Source: Sandaracinobacteroides sp031425455 (lineage in GTDB: Bacteria; Pseudomonadota; Alphaproteobacteria; Sphingomonadales; Sphingomonadaceae). From it: 64,000 bases of DNA. Where the stretch lies: contig JANPJJ010000090.1 of assembly GCA_031425455.1 (NCBI GenBank), forward strand, positions 1 through 64,000. The letters run 5' to 3'. Below the pieces are notes generated by a model. It had not been told where the DNA came from. It worked only from the letters and a program-made list of their open reading frames with translations, and made no database searches. Positions 35,259-44,700 of the stretch are shown piece by piece. The position numbers were made by a program, and so were the translations under genes. Positions within the stretch are counted from its first letter, which is position 1. Every line of letters begins with the position of its first letter.

Positions 35259-35536
35259 TTCCGGTCTGCCGATCGGCAGGGTGCATGCAAAGGCAATGGC
35301 CCGACAGGCGCCCGACAGGTCTCCCTGTTCAGCACGGACCTTCTCGGCAAGGGCCCTTCAGCACTGTGGAAACCCCAACATTCATTACGTTCCCGGACCC
35401 GTCGGTTTCTGGCTTGCCAGCCTAATTCTTCAATGACTAACCCATTGTCCAGCTCTGTGCCAATCCCCAATTGACATTCATTCATTCAAGTCACCCGCTC
35501 CCTGATCCTTTGGCGGCTTCGACAGACGGAGATCCG

Positions 35537-36121
35537 ATGCCCGACAGCAACTCGTCCCTTACGAAAACCGACCTTGAAACGGCGACCTTTGCCGGCGGCT
35601 GCTTCTGGTGCACCGAGGCGATCTTCGACCGTCTGCGCGGGGTGGAAAGCGTGGAGAGCGGTTACATCGGCGGCCATGTTGTGCAGCCGAGCTACCGTGA
35701 GGTGTGCGGCGGCAAGACCGGTCATGCAGAGGCTGTACGCATCCGGTTCGATCCTGCCGTCATTCCCTATGCCGACCTCCTGGACATTTTCCTAGCGACC
35801 CATGATCCGACGCAGCTGAACCGGCAGGGCAATGATGTGGGGCCGCAGTACCGAAGCGCTATTTTTCCGGCGAACCCGGCGCAGGAAGCCGAGGCCAAGG
35901 CCGCCATCGCTCGCGCCCAGCCGGACTGGTCTCTCCCGATCGTCACGACCGTCGAGCCGGACGGCCCCTGGTGGGTGGCCGAGGATGAGCATCAGGAATA
36001 TTACGACCGCGTTGGCGACCGCAATCCCTATTGCAGCGCGGTGGTGAGCCCGAAAGTGCGAAAGTTCATGCAGAAATATGCCGACCGGGCAAAGGGTGCA
36101 GGCGCCGTCGGCGCGACCTGA
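35537..36121 (+). CDS. msrA: Peptide-methionine (S)-S-oxide reductase
   Basis: The 194-aa enzyme repairs S-epimer methionine sulfoxide. Catalytic Cys22 is in AGGCFWCTEA; GGKTGHAEAV and DEHQEYYDR are the usual later blocks. The ATG at 35537 follows ACGGAG; a longer frame from 35471 looks non-conserved. No signal peptide, so it acts in the cytoplasm. Confidence 0.94.
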   Translation: MPDSNSSLTKTDLETATFAGGCFWCTEAIFDRLRGVESVESGYIGGHVVQPSYREVCGGKTGHAEAVRIRFDPAVIPYADLLDIFLATHDPTQLNRQGNDVGPQYRSAIFPANPAQEAEAKAAIARAQPDWSLPIVTTVEPDGPWWVAEDEHQEYYDRVGDRNPYCSAVVSPKVRKFMQKYADRAKGAGAVGAT

Positions 36122-36176
36122 TTCCGAGGTCGGGCCTTAAGGCTTCATTCAACCTCGCGGGCACATCTTTCGCGCC

Positions 36177-37535
36177 ATGAAAATGCTTCTTCCCGCGCTT
36201 GCTGCCCTCTCGCTCTCCGGCTGCATGACGCTCGACGACTGGAGCGAGGCGCCCGGCAACGAACGTTATGGCTATGACGACGGCTATGACCAGGGTTACG
36301 GCGCGGTTCCCTGGTGGGGTTCCAACGCAACGTCGGTCGATCTCTTCTACGGCCCGCTGTCGGGCTATGGCCGCTGGGACCGGCATCCTCGCTACGGTCG
36401 CGTGTTCCTGCCCGGCGGAATCGGCTCGGGCTGGCAGCCCTATTCCCGCGGCCATTGGTCGAACGATCGGCGCTATGGTCGGCGCTGGGTTTCGTCGGAG
36501 CCGTTCGGCTGGGCCACCTACCATTACGGCCGCTGGGGCCGGGATCCGCGACTGGGCTGGTTCTGGGTGCCCGACACCCGGTTCGGCGGCTCCTGGGTCG
36601 ATTGGCGTGACGATCGCGGCTACGCCAGCTGGGCTCCACTGCCGCCGATCGGCTGGGATCGCTACGCCTATGGCAATGACTGGTGGCTGTCTGCGCCGAG
36701 CGCCTATTTATGGCGCCCCGGCCTGAACCGCCATGTGCGCCCGGGGAGGCCGCAATATTGGCACGACCGTCAGGACAGGCCGGACCGGGTCGACAGGCCC
36801 AACGGACACGATCGTCCGGTTGCCGAAGCGCCGCGTCCGCCCCGCGTCGGCGGCGAACCCGGGCAGTGGGGCCGGACGCCGCGAAGCGATCCCGACCGGC
36901 AGGGCGCGCCGACGTGGCAGCGCGGCGAGCGGCAGGGAAGCGGTCAGGGCTGGCGCGGCGGCGAGCGCCCGCCGAACCGGGTGCCCGGGTCCGGCGGGTG
37001 GCAGGGGGGTGAACGTCCCGCCGACGCTCTCGGTCGGGCGGAGCGAACCGATGCTGTCCGGGCTGCGCGCGATTTGAACCGTGCAGCTCGCGCGGAGCGT
37101 GCCCCCCAGGTGTCGCCATCGGGACAGATTTCCCGCCCCGCCGCCGAGGCACGACCGGCCCCGCAGCCGGCCACCGTCCGAGCAGAGCGTGCCCAGTCGA
37201 CCTCTTCGCGGCGATGCGCGGCCCGCTCGCGACGGTTCGCCCAGGGTTCGACCGGATCTGCCGCAGCTGCAGGAACGCTAGGGCGCCAGAAAGCGGTTGC
37301 AGAGCCCTGTTGCGCCGCACAAGATGCGGCGGCATGCGCGCGTTCGACGAGACATTCGGGCTGGAGCCCTATGGCGCCGCCGCCGTTCGGCCGCCCTATG
37401 CGGAAGTGGCGCGCTGGCTGCAGGGCGCATCGGGCGAGCTGCTGGAGACCAGGCGTCGTCAGGCCGAACTGTTCTTTCGCCGGATCGGAATCACCTTCGC
37501 CGTTTACGGAGACCCCGACGCGCAGGAACGGCTGA
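36177..37535 (+). CDS. Tyr/Trp-rich lipoprotein, DUF6600/YXWGXW-like, with Arg/Pro-rich tail (possible C-terminal frameshift)
   Basis: The frame codes for 452 aa. A signal peptide ends in lipobox LSGC (Cys16). The core (about 45-180) repeats GYGRW / HPRYGRVFLP / YHYGRWGRDPRLGWFWVP / WAPLPP, the pattern of DUF6600 proteins, which likely stack as aromatic surface repeats. A tail rich in Arg, Pro and Gly follows. The last 202 bases overlap the ATP-grasp gene in another frame. Around 37180 the +1 frame gives a more natural ending (ARPARDGSPRVRPDLPQLQE-R, stop at 37281). A frameshift, or sequencing error, near 37160-37200 is therefore possible. Confidence 0.6.
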   Translation: MKMLLPALAALSLSGCMTLDDWSEAPGNERYGYDDGYDQGYGAVPWWGSNATSVDLFYGPLSGYGRWDRHPRYGRVFLPGGIGSGWQPYSRGHWSNDRRYGRRWVSSEPFGWATYHYGRWGRDPRLGWFWVPDTRFGGSWVDWRDDRGYASWAPLPPIGWDRYAYGNDWWLSAPSAYLWRPGLNRHVRPGRPQYWHDRQDRPDRVDRPNGHDRPVAEAPRPPRVGGEPGQWGRTPRSDPDRQGAPTWQRGERQGSGQGWRGGERPPNRVPGSGGWQGGERPADALGRAERTDAVRAARDLNRAARAERAPQVSPSGQISRPAAEARPAPQPATVRAERAQSTSSRRCAARSRRFAQGSTGSAAAAGTLGRQKAVAEPCCAAQDAAACARSTRHSGWSPMAPPPFGRPMRKWRAGCRAHRASCWRPGVVRPNCSFAGSESPSPFTETPTRRNG

Positions 37536-38842
37536 TCCCGTTCGATATCGTGCCCCGGATCATTTCGGGCCGGGAATGGACCCGGCTGGAAGAGGGGCTG
37601 ACACAGCGCGTGCAGGCGCTCAACATGTTCCTGGCCGATGTCTATGGCCCGCGGGAGTGCATCCGGGCCGGGGTGGTGCCGGAAGAGCTGGTCCTGCTGA
37701 ACCCGCAATATTGCCTGCCTCAGGTGGGCCGCCGTCCTGCAAAGGATGTCTGGGTGCATATCGCCGGAATCGATTTGGTGCGCACCGGCCCGGACGAATT
37801 CTTCGTGCTGGAGGACAATGCCCGGACGCCGTCGGGTGTGTCCTACATGCTGGAGAACCGCGAGGTCATGCTGCGGCTGGTTCCCGAGCTGATTCACGAG
37901 ATCTCCACCCGGGGCGGCCTGCGCCCGGTGGAGACCTACCCCGAACAGCTGCTGGAAACCTTGACTTCTGTTGCCCCGGTCGGCTGCCCGGGCGATCCTT
38001 GCCTCGCTCTGATGACGCCGGGAATCCACAACAGCGCTTATTATGAGCACAGCTTCCTGGCCGACAAGCTGGGGGTCGAGCTGGTCGAAGGCTCCGACCT
38101 GTTCGTCCACGCCGACATTCTCTACATGCGCACTACCGAAGGCCCGAAGCGCGTCGACATCCTGTATCGCCGGGTCGACGACGAGTATCTGGACCCGCTG
38201 GTCTTCCGGCAGGATTCGGCGCTCGGCGTCCCGGGCCTTGTCAACGCGGTTCATGCCGGCAATCTTACGGTCGCCAATGCGATCGGCACGGGCATCGCCG
38301 ACGACAAGGCGATCTACAGCTATATGCCCGCCATCGTGCGCTTTTTCACCGGGCGGGACCCGATTTTGCACAATGTGCCGACCTGGCGCTGCCGCGAGCC
38401 CGAGCATCTCGCCTATTGCCTGGACAATATTCACGAGCTCGTGGTGAAGGAAACCGACGGCTCGGGCGGTTATGGCATGCTGGTGGGGCCGCACGCCACT
38501 CGGGCCGAACGCGAGGTATTTGCAGCGAGGGTCCGGGCCAATCCGCAGCATTATATCGCCCAGCCGACCCTGGCGCTTTCCACGTGCCCGACGTTGACTG
38601 CGGCCGGGATCGCGCCGCGCCATGTCGATCTCAGGCCGTTCGTGCTGACCGGCGCCAACGGCAGCCGGATCATTCCCGGTGGCCTGACCCGCGTGGCGTT
38701 GAAAGAGGGTTCCCTCGTCGTGAACTCCAGCCAGGGTGGCGGCACCAAGGACACCTGGGTTGTGGATGGCCCCGAGCCGGGCGAGGTGAGCGGTGGCGTC
38801 CGCGGCCCGATCGACGCCGAGGGTCCGGGCGGCTTCGACTGA
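37334..38842 (+). CDS. Circularly permuted ATP-grasp amidoligase
   Basis: The 502-aa protein belongs to the DUF404/DUF407 circularly permuted ATP-grasp family. Characteristic blocks are RPFDIVPRI-like (LIPFDIVPRIISGREWTRLE), QRVQALNMFLADVYG, FFVLEDNARTPSGVSYMLEN, VKETDGSGGYGMLVGP and LRPFVLTG. These enzymes form amide or peptide bonds using ATP. It heads a conserved set with alpha-E, transglutaminase-like and Anbu genes, proposed on genomic grounds to make and process a peptide tag or product; the real substrate is not known. Its stop overlaps an ATG that opens the first of two 11-codon mini-ORFs. Confidence 0.9.
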   Translation: MRAFDETFGLEPYGAAAVRPPYAEVARWLQGASGELLETRRRQAELFFRRIGITFAVYGDPDAQERLIPFDIVPRIISGREWTRLEEGLTQRVQALNMFLADVYGPRECIRAGVVPEELVLLNPQYCLPQVGRRPAKDVWVHIAGIDLVRTGPDEFFVLEDNARTPSGVSYMLENREVMLRLVPELIHEISTRGGLRPVETYPEQLLETLTSVAPVGCPGDPCLALMTPGIHNSAYYEHSFLADKLGVELVEGSDLFVHADILYMRTTEGPKRVDILYRRVDDEYLDPLVFRQDSALGVPGLVNAVHAGNLTVANAIGTGIADDKAIYSYMPAIVRFFTGRDPILHNVPTWRCREPEHLAYCLDNIHELVVKETDGSGGYGMLVGPHATRAEREVFAARVRANPQHYIAQPTLALSTCPTLTAAGIAPRHVDLRPFVLTGANGSRIIPGGLTRVALKEGSLVVNSSQGGGTKDTWVVDGPEPGEVSGGVRGPIDAEGPGGFD

Positions 38843-38921
38843 TGCTGTGGCTCTTTTCTTTGCTGAAGCATCTCTGATGCTGTCGCCACTCTCCTTGCAG
38901 AAGCATCTCTGATGCTGTCGC
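38842..38921 (+). repeat. 35-bp tandem repeat of the stop/start junction before alpha-E
   Basis: TGATGCTGT occurs three times at exact 35-bp steps, with ATGs at 38842, 38877 and 38912. The first overlaps the ATP-grasp stop. The ATGs at 38842 and 38877 each open an 11-codon ORF (MLWLFSLLKHL, MLSPLSLQKHL) that ends in TGATG, handing on to the next ATG. The third ATG is the alpha-E start. Bases 38860-38886 and 38895-38921 differ at one position. Confidence 0.9.
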
Positions 38922-39853
38922 GGTCGGCTTCGAACCTCTATTGGATGGGGCGCTATCTGGAGCGCGCTGATTTCCTGTGCCGCCTGATCGACGCGACAGT
39001 CCGCCTCGCCTCGCTCCCGGCCTCGCACGGCGGTGCCCAGCCGGCCTGGGAAAGCGCCATCCGGTCGGCCGGCGTCGCCTGGGACTTCGAGCAGCGCAAC
39101 CTTCCCGTGGAGGAAGCCAATGTCGGGCATTTCCTGACGCTTGACCCGGAGAATCCCAGTTCGATCCGCCGCTGCCTGGAGGCGGCGCGCGCCAATGGCC
39201 GGGCCGTGCGCACGGCGCTGACGCTGGAGACCTGGGAGGCGGTCAACGGCGCCTTTCACGAGATCCAGCGCTTCGGCAACGCCCCGCCCGACAGTTCGAC
39301 GCTGGTGCGCATCGCCGACAGCATCAAGGCGACGCTGTTGATGTTCGACGGCGCCGCGCATCGCACACAGCTGCGCGAAGCGACCTACTGGTTCCTGCGG
39401 CTGGGCACCACGGTGGAGCGCGCCGACAACACCGCGCGCCTGCTCGACGTGAAATATCACTTGCTGCTGCCCCGCACCGAGCCGGTCGGCGGCAGCCTGG
39501 ACTATTTCCAGTGGACGACCCTGCTTCGGACGGTCTCGGCGCTGACGGCATATCGCTGGGTGTATCGGGAATCCGTAAAGCCCTGGCTGGTCGCCGACCT
39601 GCTGGTGTTCAACCGTGCCATGCCGCGTTCGCTGATCGCCTGCCTTGAAGACGCGGTCTGGCTGCTGGACCAGCTTGCCGCCAGCCGCGGCCGACGGGGC
39701 CCGGCCAACCGCATCGCGTCGACCGCGCTCAGGCGGCTGTCGGCAACCGACATCGACACGCTGTTCCAAGGCGGCCTGCACGAATTTCTGGAGGAATTTC
39801 TGAACGAAAACAATAATCTGGGTAATGCTATCGCCGAACAGTATCTGTTCTGA
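38912..39853 (+). CDS. Alpha-E domain protein (DUF403)
   Basis: The 313-aa helical protein starts MLSRSASNLYWMGRYLERAD, the hallmark of the alpha-E family, and has NARGLREAI-like replaced by ANGRAVRTALTLETWEAVN, then FLRLGTTVERADNTARLLDV and RPLVADLLVFN-type WLVADLLVFNRAMPRSL. The function is unknown; it always travels with ATP-grasp and transglutaminase-like genes. Its start is the third ATG of a 35-bp repeat. Its stop overlaps the next start (TGATG). Confidence 0.9.
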   Translation: MLSRSASNLYWMGRYLERADFLCRLIDATVRLASLPASHGGAQPAWESAIRSAGVAWDFEQRNLPVEEANVGHFLTLDPENPSSIRRCLEAARANGRAVRTALTLETWEAVNGAFHEIQRFGNAPPDSSTLVRIADSIKATLLMFDGAAHRTQLREATYWFLRLGTTVERADNTARLLDVKYHLLLPRTEPVGGSLDYFQWTTLLRTVSALTAYRWVYRESVKPWLVADLLVFNRAMPRSLIACLEDAVWLLDQLAASRGRRGPANRIASTALRRLSATDIDTLFQGGLHEFLEEFLNENNNLGNAIAEQYLF

Positions 39854-40671
39854 TGCAACTCCAGATCGATCATATCACCAGCTATGGCTATTCGGAGCCG
39901 GCAACCGGCATCATCCAGTTGATCCGGATGACGCCGCGCCCGACCGATTGCCAGCAGGTGGTGCAGTGGCGGCTGGACGTCGACGCCGACGGAAGGCTGA
40001 TGCCCACCACCGACGCGCACGGCAATCTCTGCCACCTCTTCTATGCCGACGGCGCGGTCGATCGGCTGATCCTGCATGTAACCGGCACGATCATCACTAG
40101 CGACCAGGCCGGGATCGTCCACGCCGAGGAACGGCTGCCCGCCATCGTCTATCGCCGCTCGACCCCGCTCACCGCGATCACCCCGGCCATTGCGTTGCTG
40201 GCCGAAGCCTATGCCCGGCCCGATCCGCTGGAGACGCTGCATGGGCTGATGCTGGGCATCCGCGACCGCATGGCCTTCCAGCAGGGCATCACCGATGTGG
40301 TGACCGACGCCGACACCGCCCTCAGTCTTGGCCGCGGGGTCTGCCAGGACCTGTCGCAAATTTTCATCGCGGCCGCCCGGCGGCTCGGCTTTCCGGCGCG
40401 CTACGTCTCGGGCCATTATGCAGCGCCCGACCTTCCCGAGCAGGAAGCCGCGCACGCCTGGGCCGAGGCGCATGTGGACGGGCTTGGCTGGATCAGCTTC
40501 GACCCGACCCATGGGGTGAGCGCCACCGAGAACCATGTCCGGGTTGCAGTCGGGCTCGACAGCCAGGACGCGGCACCTGTGCGAGGCACGCGTCGCGGCG
40601 GCGGGATCGAATCGCTTGCCGTGGGCGTCCATGGCCGGGAAAGTGGCGGGCAGGGCCAGCTGCAATCCTGA
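39853..40671 (+). CDS. Transglutaminase-like cysteine peptidase/ligase
   Basis: The 272-aa protein has an N-terminal beta domain (1-80, IDHITSYGYSEPATGIIQLI) and a transglutaminase core with Cys164 (GRGVCQDLSQIF), His201 (AAHAWAEAHV) and Asp217 (SFDPTHG). No signal peptide is seen, so it is cytoplasmic like its operon partners. It could hydrolyse or form isopeptide bonds on the product of the ATP-grasp enzyme. It starts by TGATG overlap with alpha-E. Confidence 0.9.
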   Translation: MQLQIDHITSYGYSEPATGIIQLIRMTPRPTDCQQVVQWRLDVDADGRLMPTTDAHGNLCHLFYADGAVDRLILHVTGTIITSDQAGIVHAEERLPAIVYRRSTPLTAITPAIALLAEAYARPDPLETLHGLMLGIRDRMAFQQGITDVVTDADTALSLGRGVCQDLSQIFIAAARRLGFPARYVSGHYAAPDLPEQEAAHAWAEAHVDGLGWISFDPTHGVSATENHVRVAVGLDSQDAAPVRGTRRGGGIESLAVGVHGRESGGQGQLQS

Positions 40672-40690
40672 ACGGCCGGGTGGAGATTGG

Positions 40691-40867
40691 ATGATGAGGT
40701 GGCGCCCAGATTGCCTTGACCCTTCCCCCCCGGCGGAACGCCGCAAGCGCGACTGCGCGCCGGCCGATATGCCGTTCCAAAACAAGTTCCCGGCGGAACG
40801 CCGCAAGCGCGACTGCGCGCCGGCCGTCAGGCCGAAGTCGATGCGTTCGCATCGAGAAAACCGATGA
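40691..40867 (+). CDS. Small repeat-containing ORF (58 aa) coupled to Anbu; candidate peptide or dispersed repeat
   Basis: ATGATG at 40691 follows GGGTGGAG at good spacing, 20 bases after the transglutaminase stop. The frame ends at TGA 40865-40867, overlapping the Anbu ATG (ATGA). The product has two copies of PAERRKRDCAPA 20 residues apart, each with one Cys, plus a further Cys8, and is very basic. Signal peptide: none. It may be a real peptide substrate of the operon. The repeat DNA may instead be a mobile palindromic element that happens to be open. I know of no family. Confidence 0.35.
   Translation: MMRWRPDCLDPSPPAERRKRDCAPADMPFQNKFPAERRKRDCAPAVRPKSMRSHRENR
40729..40826 (+). repeat. 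Two exact 38-bp copies, 60-bp period
   Basis: The segment starting CCCGGCGGAACGCCGCAAGC and ending CCGGCCG is present at 40729-40766 and 40789-40826 with no mismatch. It contains the small palindrome CGGCGGAACGCCG. The 60-bp period keeps the reading frame of the short ORF 40691-40867. Confidence 0.95.
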
Positions 40868-41637
40868 CCTATTGCGTCGGATTGCTGGTGAAGGAGGGGT
40901 TGGTCATGATGGCCGACACCCGCACCAATGCCGGCATCGACAATATCTCGATCTACCGGAAGCTCCGCGTGTTCGGCGAAGAGGGCAGGCGACTGGTCGC
41001 GATCGCGTCGGCCGGCTCGCTCAGCACCACCCAGGCGCTTATCAACCGGCTGAAGGAAGGGGTGGTGATGGTGGAGGGGGGCGAGCCTGAGTTCATCGAG
41101 ACCGCGCACACCATGTTCCGCGTCGCCCAGATCGTCGGTCAGGCGATGGTGGGCGCGAAGGCCGATATCGAGCGCACCATCCAGCAGCAGGAGGGGGTGG
41201 AAACCGGCGTCACGCTGCTGGTCGGCGGCTCGATCGACGGCCGCGCGCCCCGGCTGTTCATGATCTACGGCGAGGGCAATTTCATCGAGTGCGGAATGGA
41301 CACGCCTTATTTCCAGGTGGGCGAACTGAAATATGGCAAGCCGATCCTGGACCGCATGCTGGATTACCGCACGCCGTTGATGAAGGCGATCAAGATCGGC
41401 CTCTTGAGCATGAACTCAACCATGCGCTCCAACCTGTCGGTCGGCCTTCCGATCGACATGCTGGTGGTACGCCCCGGCCAATCGACCGCAGCGCTGACCC
41501 GGATCGACGAGCAGGACCCCTATTATCATGATCTGGGCGACCGCTGGGTGAAGGCGCTGAGCGATGCGCTGGAGGACATCCCGGAGCCACAATATGCGTT
41601 GCCCGGTATTCCGGGCACTGTTGCTGCAAAGCCATAG
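40864..41637 (+). CDS. Anbu (ancestral beta-subunit) proteasome-type peptidase
   Basis: The 257-aa Ntn-hydrolase begins MTYCVGLLVKEG, so Met removal would expose Thr as the catalytic N-terminal nucleophile. Asp18 and Lys33 (ADTRTNAGIDNISIYRKL) complete the proteasome-like site. Anbu forms open helical rings rather than a closed 20S barrel. It is the last gene of the ATP-grasp/alpha-E/transglutaminase operon and may degrade or trim the peptide made or attached by its partners. No strong ribosome site is seen, so it probably depends on coupling to the upstream short ORF. Confidence 0.92.
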   Translation: MTYCVGLLVKEGLVMMADTRTNAGIDNISIYRKLRVFGEEGRRLVAIASAGSLSTTQALINRLKEGVVMVEGGEPEFIETAHTMFRVAQIVGQAMVGAKADIERTIQQQEGVETGVTLLVGGSIDGRAPRLFMIYGEGNFIECGMDTPYFQVGELKYGKPILDRMLDYRTPLMKAIKIGLLSMNSTMRSNLSVGLPIDMLVVRPGQSTAALTRIDEQDPYYHDLGDRWVKALSDALEDIPEPQYALPGIPGTVAAKP

Positions 41638-41742
41638 CGCCGCTTCATAGTTGACCGGTTGCTGCATTGCGGCACCGCTGTAGCTTTGCCGCAGGGTTAA
41701 CCGATGGCATGATAACTTCCAAACAATAGCAAAGGGGTTTTC

Positions 41743-44700
41743 ATGCCGGTTCGTTCGTCCGCTGCACTGTTCGGAGTCTCGTTGCTGGCGCTGGCCGCGC
41801 CCGCCTTCGCCCAGCAGGCCGGTGCCGAAGCTGCCACCGCAGCCGCTGCCGAGGACGAGACGATCGTCGTCGTCGGCTCGCGGATCGCACGCGATCCCAA
41901 TGCGATCTCCCCGCTCCCGGTCAGCACCTTGAGCGCCACCGACCTGCGCGCAGCCGGCAACAGCGATGCGACCGCCACGTTGCGCCAGATCCCGGCGCTG
42001 CTGTCGTCCACCTCGATCGCCGATTCGCTGCTCCGGGGTGAAGGAACAACCGAAAACAGCATCGGCCTTGCCACGCTCGATCTCCGCCAGCTCGGTGCGG
42101 AACGCACGCTGGTGCTGGTCGATGGCCGCCGCCACGTCTCGGGGGTTGCGGGGGCGCAGACCGTCGATGTCTCCACCATCCCGCCTGCCTTGATCGAGCG
42201 AGTGGAAGTGCTGACCGGCGGTGCTTCGGCGATCTATGGCGCCGACGCAGTCACCGGCGTGGTGAACTATGTGCTGAAGCGCGACTTCGAAGGAGTCGAA
42301 CTCGATGCCCAGTCGGGCATTTCGTCCGAGGGCGATGGCCACAGCTTCCGCATCAGCGGCACGGTCGGCAAGAACTTCGCCGAAGGCCGTGGCAATGTGA
42401 CGATCTCGGCCGGTTACACCCGTGACGCCGAAATCCTGCAGGGCGATCGCCGCTTCACCGCCAACAACGGCCGGTTCAACAACTCCACCACCTACGGCAA
42501 CCCCGACCTGCGCTTCCAGAAGGGCGACATCAACCCGGCCACCATGCCGAACTTCGCCGCCTTCTACACGCTGGCGAACGGCCAATATCCATTCGGCTTC
42601 CGCATCCCGACCGGCACCGAAGTGGGCGATCTGTTCCCCGGCGGCATCACCGCCGCCGAGCGTGCGCTGGTGGACCGCGCCACCAACGCCCCGCTGTTCA
42701 AGCTCGCCGCTGACCCGCGCTTTGCCATTTCGTCGGGCGAAGGGCTGCTGTGGCGCGGCGACTTCGGCTTCTTCAATGCTGACATCAACGGCAACGGCAC
42801 CGCCGACTGCGACGAAAGCTTCATCGGCTCCTACGCGTTCGGCTTCGGCGGCGCCTGCTATGTGACGACGCCGGGTGGCGGCGTGAAGATCTTCAACGAC
42901 GGCATCATCGCGACCGACAGCAACCAGTTCGGCGGCGACGGCGCGGTGGAGCGCACCAACGCGACCTCGCTGACTCCGGAGTCCGAGCGCTATTATGTCA
43001 CCCTGAAGGGGCAATTCGAGTTCTCGCCCGCCTTCGAGCTGTTCTGGGATGCGAAATACGCCCGCTCGAAAACTGTTTCGCGCAGCAACTACAACACTTT
43101 CTACGACAGTTTGCTGATCTTCCCCGATAATCCCTGGATTCCCGCCGTGCTGCAGGCCGACGCCGACGAAGGTGGCGGCCTGCGTGTCAGCCGCGACTTC
43201 CTGGACCTCGGACCGGGCATCACCTCGTCCGATCGTGACACCTACCGCATCGTCGCGGGCCTGCGCGGCGCCGTCGGCCCAAACCTCAGATACGATCTTG
43301 CATTCAACTACGGCCGCACCGACGCGACCTCCACCTTCTCCAATTCGGTGCAGTATGACCGGCTGTTCGCCGCGACGGACGCCGTGCGTGCGCCCGACGG
43401 CCGTATCGTGTGCCGCTCCAGCATCGATCCCACCGCGCTGCATCCCGGGTCGGAATTTTTCCCGGTGATCGCGCCCGGCTATTTCACGTTCCGCGCCGGC
43501 GATGGCCAGTGCCGCCCTGCCAACATCCTGGGCGGCTCCAACTCAATCAGTCAGGAAGCGGTCGACTTCATCACCACGCCCACGACCGATCGCTACCGGC
43601 TGGAACAGACCGTGGTCACGCTCGCCTTCACCGGCGACAGTGGCAAATATTTCCAGCTACCCGGCGGCCCGGTCCGCTTTGCCGCCGGCGGTGAGTTCCG
43701 GCGTGAGAAGAGCCGTTCCACCTTCGACCCGCTGACCCGCGGTATCCTGCCCGACGGCACCTTCATCGGCGACATTTCCGACAACCAGAGCCTGGTGTTC
43801 GATGCCCAGACCCGCATTTTCAACGCCGAAGGCCGCTTCGACGTTTGGGAAGTGTTCGGCGAAATCAATATTCCGCTGCTGGCCGACCGGCCCTTCTTCC
43901 AGGAGCTTTCGCTGAACGCAGCCGGGCGCTTCGCCGATTATTCCACCATCGGCGGCGCCTTCACCTGGAACGTCAGCGGTATCTGGGCACCTGTCGAGGA
44001 CATCAAGTTCCGCGCCGGCTATTCCCGGGCCATTCGCGCCCCGAACATCGCCGAACTGTTCGAACCCCAGCAGGGCACCACCTTCCGTCCCAATGATCCC
44101 TGCAACCAGTCGACACTGGACGCACTCACGGCAGACGGTGTCGCCACGGCTGCGAACCGGGTCGCCAACTGCCGCGCAGATGGTATTCCGGTCGGCTACG
44201 AGGATCCGTTGTCGGCGCGCTTCTCGGGTACGTCCGGCGGCAATCCGGACCTGCAGGAAGAACGGGCCCGCACCTGGAACGTCGGCGTGGTCCTTCAGCC
44301 GCGCTTCGCGCCCGGCCTCACCTTCAGCGCCGACTGGTACAATATCGAGATCCGGGACGCGATCGAGGCAGTCTCCTCGCAGAACATCGTCGACACCTGC
44401 TATGATCTGGCGACCTTCCCGAACCAATATTGCGAGCTGTTCAGCCGCAATCGGGCTCCAGGGTCGCCGACGTTCCTCGGCTTCAACTTCCTTCGCCAGA
44501 CCCAGATCAACTTCGGTCGGCTGGAAACTGCAGGGCTCGACATGACGCTGGCCTACCGGTTCGGCCTGGGCGCGGATCATGATTTCGGCGTCCGGGTGAC
44601 GGCAAACTACGTCAACAAGCTCAACCGCTTCTTCGATCCGGTCGACACCGACCTTGCCAACCCGGGCCTCAAGGAACTGGGCGCTCCGCAATGGGCCGGC

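Noticed and set aside
40729..40826. Direct repeats considered as an attachment site or insertion-sequence scar
   Set aside because: No integrase or transposase next to it, and the two copies sit within one operon in the same frame. xerD at 13 kb has all the marks of the chromosomal dimer-resolution enzyme.
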